A stretch of 64,000 nucleotides of DNA, from contig NC_019678.1 in NCBI RefSeq assembly GCF_000316665.1, positions 6,667,001-6,731,000 of the forward strand. The letters run 5' to 3'. This document shows, one piece after another, positions 17,983 through 26,030 of this stretch (positions within the stretch are counted from its first letter, which is position 1; every line of letters begins with the position of its first letter). The position numbers and the translations under genes are program-made. The notes below the pieces were generated by a model. That model was not told where the DNA came from, searched no databases, and was given only the letters and a program-made list of their open reading frames with translations. This DNA comes from Rivularia sp. PCC 7116. Lineage in GTDB: Bacteria; Cyanobacteriota; Cyanobacteriia; Cyanobacteriales; Nostocaceae.

Positions 17983-18351
17983 CTAATTTAAAATAGAGCG
18001 TGCGTAACTAACTGGAATATTGATATTCTGTAAATCACTAATTGAATGTAAACCTATTCCTTGATGCTCGTAACTTATTTTAGGAAAAAAATCACCTATC
18101 AAGTTACAACCATAAGTAACGATAAAAACGTGTTTCCTCGGAATAACTTCAAACAAATAGCTATCGATAATTTCTTCAATTTTAACATTCACAGATGTTT
18201 CTTCTTGAAACTCGCGGATTAAACAATGTTCGGGTGTTTATCCTAACTCGATTTTCCCACCTGGTAAATCCCATTCATCGCGTTCGTTTTTGAGTAATAG
18301 CGCTTTACCATCTAGAATTAATACGCCTTTAATTGATACAGGGAAATCCAT
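17983..18351 (-). pseudogene. Nudix hydrolase broken by a stop codon in the Nudix box
   Basis: From the ATG at 18351 the minus strand reads MDFPVSIKGVLILDGKALLL, then WDLPGGKIELG, then TAA at 18240-18238, then TPEHCLIREFQEETSV in the same frame to a stop at 17983. Compared with the Nudix box G-x5-E-x7-RE-U-x-EE-x-G-U, the TAA falls exactly on the first invariant Glu; a single G-to-T change from GAA would explain it. The Gly near the end of the box is also Ser. Apart from this stop the 122-codon frame is intact, so the loss is recent, or it is a sequencing error. Nudix enzymes hydrolyse nucleoside diphosphate derivatives. Confidence 0.8.
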
Positions 18352-18444
18352 TATTATAAATGCGAATGGTTTACATTTAATAATGGTATCAGTGAAATTC
18401 ATGGTATCTAAATGCCGGGTGAAACGGAGTATAAACCAGAAAAA

Positions 18445-18897
18445 CTACTTTCTTGTCTTGACAAATTTCATTTCCCCTTCCATCTCTCCATTAGTCACAA
18501 CCCCTACAGGAGTCCATCCTAAATAAAGATAAAAACCATAAGCTCTCAATTTTGGATTATTTCCCGTTAACAACCATATTTCTGTAATATCTTGTGAGAA
18601 TAACCATTCCTCTGCTTCTTGCATTAAAGCACGACCAGCACCACGTCTTTCAAGAGATGGAAGAACAAATATACCTAAAATTGTTTTTTCTGTTGCATTA
18701 GCTATAGAAAAAGCAATCGGTTTACTCTCAATTTCAGCAACCCAGGCACGACAATCAGTTTGCAACATCTCAGCAACTGTTTCCGGAGTAATACCTAATT
18801 GTGCAATTTCTTCACGAGACTGATAATTTTCAATCACCCTAGTTCTAATATCAAACAAGGTTTCAATGTCTGTAAGTTGCGCTTTTCTAATATTCAT
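18445..18897 (-). CDS. GNAT family N-acetyltransferase
   Basis: The 150-residue product is a GCN5-related acetyltransferase. The acetyl-CoA-binding motif A is GIFVLPSLERRGAGRALMQE around residues 75-95 (R/QxxGxG as RRGAGR), followed by a typical motif B with GFYLYLGWTPVGV. The substrate is unknown. The start ATG gives MNIRKAQLTDIETLFDIR, the usual N-terminal strand and helix. It lies 93 bases upstream of the broken Nudix gene on the same strand and may be co-transcribed with it. Confidence 0.88.
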   Translation of the reverse strand: MNIRKAQLTDIETLFDIRTRVIENYQSREEIAQLGITPETVAEMLQTDCRAWVAEIESKPIAFSIANATEKTILGIFVLPSLERRGAGRALMQEAEEWLFSQDITEIWLLTGNNPKLRAYGFYLYLGWTPVGVVTNGEMEGEMKFVKTRK

Positions 18898-19093
18898 TTA
18901 GATATGGCGATTGACTTTTTTGTGTATATTGTATTTTCCCGTATTGCATACTTCAAGTAAATAGACAATAAACAAAAATATAAAACACTGGTTTACGGTA
19001 CTATTTATCCTTTTGATTGCTAATCAATTTTATTTCTGTTGCTTTGATATTGACTAAAAACGAATATAATGATTAATCTTATTATTGAGTATC

Positions 19094-20128
19094 ATGAACA
19101 ACCCAATTCAAAACTATAACCCCAGCGATGTCGGACAAATAAACGGTAATATCTTTGGTTTACCCTTCGATTACACTACCGCAAATTTAATCATTATTCC
19201 CGTACCTTGGGAAGTCACGGTTTCTTATGGTGCTGGTACAGCTAACGCACCTCAAAGAATTCTCGATGCTTCACCACAGTTAGATTTATTTGATTTTGAT
19301 AATCCCGATGGGTGGAAGCAGGGAATTTTTATGATGGAAATACCTCAAGATATTTTAGATAAAAATAAGTATTACCGACAGCAAGCAGCAACAATTATTC
19401 AACGATTAGAAAAAGGTAAACCATTAACAGATGCACCTAATTTAACATCGCTACTTACGGAAATTAACCAGACTTGTGAAAATGTAAATCAGTGGTTATT
19501 CGATGAATGTCACCAAGCAATTAACGATGGTAAAACCGTTGCAGTCATTGGTGGCGACCATGCTTCACCTTTGGGTTATATGCAGACTTTAGCAAATAAT
19601 TATTCAAGCTATGGCATTTTACACATCGATGCTCATGCCGATTTACGTAATGCTTATGAAGGTTTTGAATTTTCTCATGCTTCGATTATGTACAACGCGA
19701 TGAAATTACCGCAAATTTCAAAGTTAGTTCAAGTTGGTTTGCGAGATATTTGTCAGGATGAAGTTGAAACTATTAACCAATCCAACAATAGAATAGTTGC
19801 TTATTACGACCCAATTATTAAACAAAAGCTGTATTCTGGAACTACTTGGATTGATTTATGTAAGGAAATTGTTAGTAATTTACCCGAATACGTTTATATT
19901 AGCTTTGATGCCGATGGTTTAGACCCCAAACTATGTTCAAATACTGGAACTCCGGTTCCTGGAGGTTTGGAATTGGAGCAAGCTTTTTGTTTGATTAGAG
20001 AAGTAGTAAACAGCGGTAGAAAAATTATTGGTTTTGACGTTTGTGAGGTTGGTGATGCTGAATGGGATGGGAATGTTGGCGCGAGAGTGGTTTTGAAATT
20101 GGCTTATTTGATGGATTTATCGCAGTAA
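19094..20128 (+). CDS. Ureohydrolase (arginase/agmatinase family)
   Basis: The product belongs to the manganese-dependent ureohydrolases, which release urea from arginine, agmatine or related guanidines. Metal ligands are all present: His156 in GGDHASPLG, Asp179/His181/Asp183 in HIDAHADLR, and Asp272/Asp274 in SFDADGLDP, followed by NTGTPVPGGL. I use the ATG at 19094 (MNNPIQNYNP); a TTG nine bases upstream is possible. At 344 residues it is longer than classic agmatinase because of an extra N-terminal segment. Cyanobacterial relatives include guanidine hydrolases, so the true substrate should be left open. Confidence 0.88.
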   Translation: MNNPIQNYNPSDVGQINGNIFGLPFDYTTANLIIIPVPWEVTVSYGAGTANAPQRILDASPQLDLFDFDNPDGWKQGIFMMEIPQDILDKNKYYRQQAATIIQRLEKGKPLTDAPNLTSLLTEINQTCENVNQWLFDECHQAINDGKTVAVIGGDHASPLGYMQTLANNYSSYGILHIDAHADLRNAYEGFEFSHASIMYNAMKLPQISKLVQVGLRDICQDEVETINQSNNRIVAYYDPIIKQKLYSGTTWIDLCKEIVSNLPEYVYISFDADGLDPKLCSNTGTPVPGGLELEQAFCLIREVVNSGRKIIGFDVCEVGDAEWDGNVGARVVLKLAYLMDLSQ

Positions 20129-20194
20129 ATTTCATGGTACTTTAGAAGATATTTACGACAAGGTGGAATTTGAAGATAAAGAAATAAAAGATAT

Positions 20195-21031
20195 CTAATT
20201 ATCTTTAATAACCCACTGCACAGGGTCTAATTTATAATAATTTTGTAATAATTGATAAAGCTCTGGATGTTTATTTAATAACTGCTGCGATTTTTCAAAA
20301 AACGTTTCGGTTGCAACTGAGAAAAATTCTGCTGGACGAGTTGCACCATAACTATACATTACGGTTTTTCTTCCTTGTTCCACATCGTTACATAATTGGT
20401 TATATTCTTGTGTCATTACTTTTGACCAATTAGAATAATCCGAATTTTTTTGTAAAATTGGAACTCCTTCAACTTTCCCTTCTTCTTGGTCTAATTGATG
20501 AGCAAATTCATGTAATATAATATTTTGCCCATCTTTCCAATTCTGAGTATCTTGTTTTACGTGTTGCCAAGATAATATTAATTGGTCTTTACTCCAAGAT
20601 TCTCCTAATCTGACAACCGGTTTTTCTTCAACTACATATTTCCCGTTAACGGTGGTTTCTTTTGTAAAATAAGCTGTGGGATAAATTAGAATAGAGCGCA
20701 ATTTAGGAAAGTACTTTCCTCGTTCGTTAAGCAGAAGTAAACAAGCAACAGCAGCAATAATTACTTTCATTTCTTCTATTACTTGTAATCCATTGCAACC
20801 GATAAATTGTTTTTCGGCTAAAAATACTTGAATATGTCCTTGGAGTCTTCGTCTTTCGGTGGGGAAAAGATGAGGATAGATTGGGAGATTATTTTCAATA
20901 ATGGAATTCCAAAGTGGTGGAAAGGGATGGTTTTTTATTTGTTTTCTTTTTTGTTTGATTAAGGTGGGGCTGAGTAGGATTGCGATGGAGATTATTATGA
21001 TTATTAGTAGGAATATTATTGGTTGGAGCAT
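20195..21031 (-). CDS. mtfA: Zinc-dependent peptidase, MtfA (M90) family
   Basis: The product is a membrane-anchored metallopeptidase of the MtfA type. One hydrophobic helix fills residues 3-22, then a soluble domain carries HEFAHQLDQEEG with zinc ligands His174 and His178 and catalytic Glu175. The later segment RPAEFFSVATETFFEK supplies the downstream Glu seen in the family. Escherichia coli MtfA binds the repressor Mlc; no such partner is evident here. The gene converges on the ureohydrolase gene with 66 bases between them. Confidence 0.88.
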   Translation of the reverse strand: MLQPIIFLLIIIIISIAILLSPTLIKQKRKQIKNHPFPPLWNSIIENNLPIYPHLFPTERRRLQGHIQVFLAEKQFIGCNGLQVIEEMKVIIAAVACLLLLNERGKYFPKLRSILIYPTAYFTKETTVNGKYVVEEKPVVRLGESWSKDQLILSWQHVKQDTQNWKDGQNIILHEFAHQLDQEEGKVEGVPILQKNSDYSNWSKVMTQEYNQLCNDVEQGRKTVMYSYGATRPAEFFSVATETFFEKSQQLLNKHPELYQLLQNYYKLDPVQWVIKDN

Positions 21032-21120
21032 TTTATAAGACGGTAGTAATTAGATAAGGAGATATCTGTTTTTACCGTAGCTTATTGGGATGGGAGATGG
21101 GGTGATTTAGTCAGAAAATG

Positions 21121-21174
21121 CCCGCAGGCTAGAAGCCTGGGGCTATAAGAACGAAGCCCACCTTCGTGGGCTAA
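21121..21174. repeat. Palindromic repeat pair (GCCTGGGGC / AAGCCCAC...GTGGGCT)
   Basis: GGCTAGAAGCC is followed by TGGGGCTATAAGAACGAAGC and the palindrome AGCCCACCTTCGTGGGCT. The same words recur at 21390-21480 and, in part, at 46660-46690. Confidence 0.65.
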
Positions 21175-21370
21175 GAAAATAAAACATACTTTTTTATAAA
21201 AAAATATGATTATAAATCTAACTCATTAGTAGCAATTATCAATAAAATTATTCAATAAAATGGAAAAGTATAACTTTATCAACACAACGAGTTAATCGTG
21301 AAAAAATATTAACCTTATTTAGAAATGGTTCGCGAATGTGGTTAGTGATTTTTACGAATTACGTTAGCGA

Positions 21371-21542
21371 GGGAGCATCCCAATTATGCAAAAAGCCCAC
21401 AGACTAAAGCCTGGGGCTAATACTACAAAGCCCACCTTCGTGGGCTACTAAGATTCTTAGCCCACGAAGGTGGGCTTCGTTTATATAGCCGCACCCTTGC
21501 AGGGTGTCGGGTAAAATGTTGGTTCAAAATCAGGATGCTCCC
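21371..21542. mobile_element. MITE-like element with GGGAGCATCC terminal inverted repeats (long copy)
   Basis: The ends GGGAGCATCC (21371) and GGATGCTCCC (21533) are perfect inverted repeats. Inside are AAGCCCAC palindromes and CCGCACCCTTGCAGGGTGTCGG. A second, 106-bp copy in opposite orientation is at 46601-46706 and shares the same order of inner words. The present copy is about 66 bp longer because it holds an additional palindromic unit. It has no coding capacity. Confidence 0.7.
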
Positions 21543-21829
21543 GTTAGCGAAGCGTCTCCGAAGGAGATATTACGAATTATACTTACCAACTCCTTTTTAT
21601 TATGTAGTCTGCGATAGACTAATAAAAATATTACTTGATGAGGGCGAACAACTTCACTGTAAATATTAAAAAGAAACTTATTTAATCATAAAAAATCATG
21701 TTCTTTCCAAACCTCTTACCTCAGCATTAAAATATTTCCTCCTTTCCCCCTCTCCCCCTATTCTCCCTCCAAAACGTCCCCAAACTACCGTAAAATAAAC
21801 CTTCATACAGCATCTATTATGTGTTCCCC

Positions 21830-23341
21830 ATGCTTTGCGACTACCTCGTACAAATCCTGACAGCTCGCGTATACGAAGTTGCTCAAGAAACTCCTTTAGA
21901 AATCGCTCCTTTACTCTCAAATCGCTTAAATAACAAGCTTTTGCTCAAACGCGAAGATATGCAATCGGTGTTTTCTTTTAAACTCCGGGGTGCTTACAAC
22001 AAAATGGCAAACCTTACACCGGAAATGCTGGAACAAGGTGTCATTGCTGCTTCTGCGGGAAATCACGCTCAAGGTGTGGCTTTAGCTGCTTCTGAATTGG
22101 GTACTCGTGCAATAATTGTGATGCCGAAAACTACGCCCCAGGTAAAGGTTGATGCTGTCAAAGCGCGGGGTGGTGAGGTGATTTTGCATGGCGATAATTA
22201 CGATGATGCTTGCGGATATGCTCGTGAATTGGGAACACAAAAGAATTTAACGTTTATCCATCCTTTTGATGACCCCCATGTAATAGCTGGACAAGGTACG
22301 ATTGGGATGGAAATTTTACGCCAATATCAAAAGCCCATCCATGCAATTTTTGTTGCGATTGGTGGGGGTGGTTTGATTGCGGGGATTGGTGCTTATGTGA
22401 AGCGGTTACGTCCGGAAATCAAGATTATTGGGGTTGAACCAATCGATGCCGATGCTATGTATCAATCTTTGCAGCTTGGGCAGCGGGTACGGTTGTCTCA
22501 GGTGGGTTTATTTGCCGATGGTGTTGCGGTGCGACAAGTTGGGGAGGAAACCTTTAAGCTTTGTCAGCACTATGTTGATGATATTATTCGGGTGACTACT
22601 GACGATACCTGTGCGGCAATTAAAGATGTGTTTCAGGATACTCGCTCTATAGTGGAACCTGCCGGGGGATTGGCGATCGCTGGAGCGAAAGCTTATGTCG
22701 AAAGAGAAGGAATTGAAGGTGAAACTTTAGTCGCTATAGCCTGCGGTGCGAACATGAATTTTGACCGTTTGCGCTTTGTTGCGGAGCGTGCGGAATTTGG
22801 TGAGCGAAGGGAAGCTATTTTTGCGGTAACAATTCCGGAGAAACCAGGAAGTCTGCACAAGTTTTGCGAATGCATCGGTAAGCGTAATTTAACAGAATTT
22901 AATTATCGCATTGCTTCGGAGAAGGAAGCGCAAATTTTCGTGGGCGTGCAAATTCAAAATCGTGCAGATGGTGTAAAGATAGCTGAAACTATTACCAATT
23001 GCGGTTTCCCAATCATAGACTTAACCGACGACGAATTAACGAAAATGCATCTTCGCCATATGGTAGGTGGGCGTTCTCCCTTGGCTCACAATGAGTTATT
23101 ATATCGGTTTGAATTTCCCGAACGTCCTGGTGCATTAATGCAGTTTGTAGGTTCAATGAGTCCTAATTGGAATATCAGTTTATTTCACTATCGTAATAAC
23201 GGTTCTGACTACGGCAGAATAGTTGTAGGAATGCAGGTTCCACCGGAAGAAATGGAAGAATGGCAGGCATTTTTGGATACTTTAGGTTATCAATATTGGG
23301 ATGAAAATAAAAATCCTGCTTACAAATTGTTTTTGGGGTAA
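21830..23341 (+). CDS. ilvA: Threonine ammonia-lyase, biosynthetic
   Basis: IlvA is the PLP-dependent enzyme that turns threonine into 2-oxobutanoate at the entry of isoleucine synthesis. The PLP lysine lies in SVFSFKLRGAYNKM near residue 51, followed by AASAGNHAQGVALAA and the phosphate-binding IGGGGLIAG. Two ACT-like regulatory domains follow residue 325 (AVTIPEKPGSLHKFCECIGK and RFEFPERPGALMQFVGSM), as expected for the isoleucine-inhibited form. About 504 residues is normal. A GTG at 21821 is an alternative start. A run of GGTAATT heptamers follows the stop. Confidence 0.95.
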   Translation: MLCDYLVQILTARVYEVAQETPLEIAPLLSNRLNNKLLLKREDMQSVFSFKLRGAYNKMANLTPEMLEQGVIAASAGNHAQGVALAASELGTRAIIVMPKTTPQVKVDAVKARGGEVILHGDNYDDACGYARELGTQKNLTFIHPFDDPHVIAGQGTIGMEILRQYQKPIHAIFVAIGGGGLIAGIGAYVKRLRPEIKIIGVEPIDADAMYQSLQLGQRVRLSQVGLFADGVAVRQVGEETFKLCQHYVDDIIRVTTDDTCAAIKDVFQDTRSIVEPAGGLAIAGAKAYVEREGIEGETLVAIACGANMNFDRLRFVAERAEFGERREAIFAVTIPEKPGSLHKFCECIGKRNLTEFNYRIASEKEAQIFVGVQIQNRADGVKIAETITNCGFPIIDLTDDELTKMHLRHMVGGRSPLAHNELLYRFEFPERPGALMQFVGSMSPNWNISLFHYRNNGSDYGRIVVGMQVPPEEMEEWQAFLDTLGYQYWDENKNPAYKLFLG

Positions 23342-23391
23342 TGGTAATTGATAATTGGTAATTGGTAATTGGTAATTGGTAATTGGTAATT
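23342..23391. repeat. Heptamer tandem repeat, GGTAATT units
   Basis: Six to seven tandem copies of GGTAATT (one variant GATAATT) follow the ilvA stop. The tract ends before the convergent glycosyltransferase gene. Confidence 0.85.
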
Positions 23392-23439
23392 TTGAAGACA
23401 AGGGAAAATAACTATTCCCTATTCTCTACTCCCTTTTTA

Positions 23440-24591
23440 TCAAAACCGCGAAATAACAGATTCAAGAATCGGCTTCATCGCTTTCACGCTATATTTTTCA
23501 ACACATCTTTCTCTTGCTTTTCTAGCTTTCTCCTTCGCCGATTCTAAATTATCAAATATCAACTTGATTTGCTCGGCAATTTCATCAGGAGAATCTGGTT
23601 CAACTAAATAACCAGTATCACCTAAAATTTCAGGAATATCTCCTACTTTTGTCGATAATATTGGCTTTGCCATTGCCATTCCATCTGTTAATTTGAGAGG
23701 GAATTGAGCTAAAGTTGTGTAATTCTTTCTTTGCGGTACCACAACAATATCAGCAGCAGCTAAAACTTCTGGCATAGTTTCCACAGGAAATTTAGATAAT
23801 TTAAGAATCCTATGTCCCCATTTTTCAATTAGCTTTTTATCGTAATCATCGTAAGGGTTACTTCCTACAATAACTAATTTTAAATCCGGTTCATTTAATT
23901 TATCTAAAGCTATTAATACATCTTCTACACCTTTATGAGGTCTTGGTGCCCCAGGAAACATCAAAACTCTATATTCCGAAAGACCGTAACGTTCTTTACT
24001 AGCTGTGGTATTGTATTTATCTGGATTAAATAGTTCTGTATCTTTACCATTAGGTAGATAAATACCACCGAATCTTTGCTGTAAAAATTGAGTATCTACA
24101 GTGACTACATCAGCCATTGCAACTAACTTTTCCATCCATTGCACGTACAGCGGATGGTCGGGAAATTTCAATGCACCATTCTGCTTAAAAATATCTCGAT
24201 ATAGTTGTTTAAAACTAGGACGATATTTAAATTCGTAACCACCATGCCAGCTTAATTCCCAATCATCAATATCTAAAAATAAAGGACGATTGCCACTAAT
24301 TTTTTTCAGCAATCCAATACCGAAACTTCTAGGTTTGGGTTTACATACATAAATAATATCTCCATCCAACTTTTGTAATAGTTCTTTCGCTGATGATAAA
24401 AAACCAGGATAATTTTTACCAGGAACGGAAACAATACTCATTCCAGAAGGCGGTGCTGTAATAATTTCCTTACCGTAAATAAACCCAACAATTTCTACTG
24501 TATGATTAAGGCTTTTTAAAACTTGAGCTAATAAAAAAGCCCGGAGAGTTCCGCCTTCTGATAAGTCGCTAACAACTAATGATACTTTCAC
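23440..24591 (-). CDS. Glycosyltransferase family 4
   Basis: The product has the GT-B fold of retaining GT4 transferases. The N-terminal domain begins MKVSLVVSDLSEGGTLRAF with the glycine-rich acceptor loop, and the C-terminal donor domain has FPGAPRPHKGVEDVLIAL, KLVIVGSNPYDDY and MPEVLAAADIVVVPQRKN. A stretch PLKLTDGMAMAKPILSTKVG holds the region of the E-x7-E motif, where the first acidic position appears altered. At 383 residues it is full length. There is no membrane anchor. It stands alone, so the glycan it builds cannot be named. Confidence 0.87.
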   Translation of the reverse strand: MKVSLVVSDLSEGGTLRAFLLAQVLKSLNHTVEIVGFIYGKEIITAPPSGMSIVSVPGKNYPGFLSSAKELLQKLDGDIIYVCKPKPRSFGIGLLKKISGNRPLFLDIDDWELSWHGGYEFKYRPSFKQLYRDIFKQNGALKFPDHPLYVQWMEKLVAMADVVTVDTQFLQQRFGGIYLPNGKDTELFNPDKYNTTASKERYGLSEYRVLMFPGAPRPHKGVEDVLIALDKLNEPDLKLVIVGSNPYDDYDKKLIEKWGHRILKLSKFPVETMPEVLAAADIVVVPQRKNYTTLAQFPLKLTDGMAMAKPILSTKVGDIPEILGDTGYLVEPDSPDEIAEQIKLIFDNLESAKEKARKARERCVEKYSVKAMKPILESVISRF

Positions 24592-24713
24592 TGTAAATTA
24601 TCAAGATGTTAAATCTAAAAATATGTCAAATAGTCAAATGATAATAGCAAATTCATAGATATATTAGATTTTTATTATAAACAAAATAGAAAATATTTGT
24701 TGCTGAATTTATC

Positions 24714-24839
24714 AGGAATGGCCGCAATTGTCACAATGCCCATTTGGTGCGTGACACTGAAAACATTGTGACTACGTTCACAGTTACTCAAAGTGTCACA
24801 GCACCCTACAAGAAAAATGTGCCGGTTGCGTAAGTCCTA
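24714..24839. mobile_element. MITE family 1, copy A (mixed ends)
   Basis: This copy begins AGGAATGGCCGCAATTGTCA and ends GGTTGCGTAAGTCCT. Its core matches copies B and C, including GGTGCGTGACAC...GTGTCACAGCACC, which would fold into a strong stem. Its left end is of the GGAATGGCCGC type and its right end of the GCGTAAGTCC type, so the two ends do not match each other. Confidence 0.75.
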
Positions 24840-24934
24840 TTTATATTATTTTTTAAAAATTATCAAATGAATTTAGGGTTTTTCAGAGAAAACTGAATAT
24901 AACATTGTTTATATTCGGTTAATTTTATCTATTC

Positions 24935-25060
24935 AGGAATGGCCGCAATTGTCACAAAGCTTGGGTGGTGCGTGACACTACAAACCTTATTACTACGTTG
25001 ATAATCAGTCAAAATGTCACAGCACCCTACAAGAAAAATATGCCAGTTGCGGCCATTCCT
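24935..25060. mobile_element. MITE family 1, copy B (GGAATGGCCGC ends)
   Basis: Ends AGGAATGGCCGCAAtT and AgTTGCGGCCATTCCT are perfect inverted repeats over 14 bases. The core is near-identical to copy C at 54038-54161. It lies 36 bases before the aldo/keto reductase start codon. Confidence 0.8.
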
Positions 25061-25095
25061 ACTATTAAGCAAACGAACTTAAAGAGAACCTGAAA

Positions 25096-25929
25096 ATGAA
25101 AACAATACATCTATCATCGGGAATAGAAATTCCAGCTTTAGGGCAGGGAACTTGGCGAATGGGTGAAGATAGCAGTCAAAAAGATGCTGAAATTGCTGCT
25201 CTGCGTCTCGGTTTAGATATGGGAATGACGCTTATCGACACGGCAGAAATGTATGGTGAAGGTGGTGCGGAAGAAGTTGTTGGTGAAGCTATTAAAAATC
25301 GTCGCCAAGAAGTTTATCTTGTAAGTAAGGTGTACCCGCACAATGCTAGTCTAAAAGGCGCGATCGCAGCTTGTGAAAGAAGCCTAAAACGACTCAAAAC
25401 CGATTGCATTGACCTTTATTTATTACATTGGCGAAGTTCGATACCGCTTTCAGAAACCTTGGAAGCGTTTGAATCGCTCAAGCAAGCCGGGAAAATTCGG
25501 GATTACGGTGTAAGTAATTTCGATGCAGATGAGATGAAAAAGGCAATTAAGTTACCTTATGGAAATCAAATTGCCACAAATCAGGTTTTATATAATTTAG
25601 CTCGTCGCGGTATTGAGTGGGATTTGCTTCCTTGGAGTCGTCAGCATAATATACCCATCATGGCTTATTCACCGATTGAGCAAAAGGGTATTTTAAAGAA
25701 TTCACAGTTAAAATCAGTAGCTTCGCGACATAATGCGACTCCCGCACAGGTTGGTTTAGCATGGCTACTTCAACAAGAAGGAATAATCGCGATTCCTAAA
25801 GCCAGCAATCCCGAACATGTAAAAGAGAATAGTGTAGCTTTGGATATACAGCTTACTCAAGAAGATTTAACTGAACTCGATAAAGCTTTTCCCCCGCCAA
25901 ATCGGAAAATGTCCCTTGCAATCAGATAG
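25096..25929 (+). CDS. Aldo/keto reductase
   Basis: The 277-residue product is an NADPH-dependent aldo/keto reductase. Catalytic tetrad residues are visible: Asp and Tyr in DTAEMYGEGGAEEVVG (near residues 48-53), Lys in VSKVYPHNAS and His in LYLLHWRSS. The family signature KAGKIRDYGVSNFDADEM and the C-terminal AIPKASNPEHVKEN, which binds the cofactor phosphate, are intact. It is smaller than plant-type members and resembles bacterial 2,5-diketo-gluconate reductase-like enzymes. The physiological substrate is unknown. Confidence 0.92.
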   Translation: MKTIHLSSGIEIPALGQGTWRMGEDSSQKDAEIAALRLGLDMGMTLIDTAEMYGEGGAEEVVGEAIKNRRQEVYLVSKVYPHNASLKGAIAACERSLKRLKTDCIDLYLLHWRSSIPLSETLEAFESLKQAGKIRDYGVSNFDADEMKKAIKLPYGNQIATNQVLYNLARRGIEWDLLPWSRQHNIPIMAYSPIEQKGILKNSQLKSVASRHNATPAQVGLAWLLQQEGIIAIPKASNPEHVKENSVALDIQLTQEDLTELDKAFPPPNRKMSLAIR

Positions 25930-26030
25930 GAACTACTATTGTTTTTTCAGCCGTTTTGATAGGTTGTATTAGGGAGGGGGGAAGAAGAGGTAGAGGGGGT
26001 AGAGGGAGGAGTAGAGAATATTTTTAATTA

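Larger units (their letters stand above)
24592..25095. other. Intergenic region with two MITE copies
   Basis: This 500-base gap lies between the divergent glycosyltransferase and aldo/keto reductase genes. It contains two copies of a 126-bp inverted-repeat element listed separately. AAAGAGAACC at about 25080 serves as the ribosome-binding region of the reductase. Confidence 0.5.
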
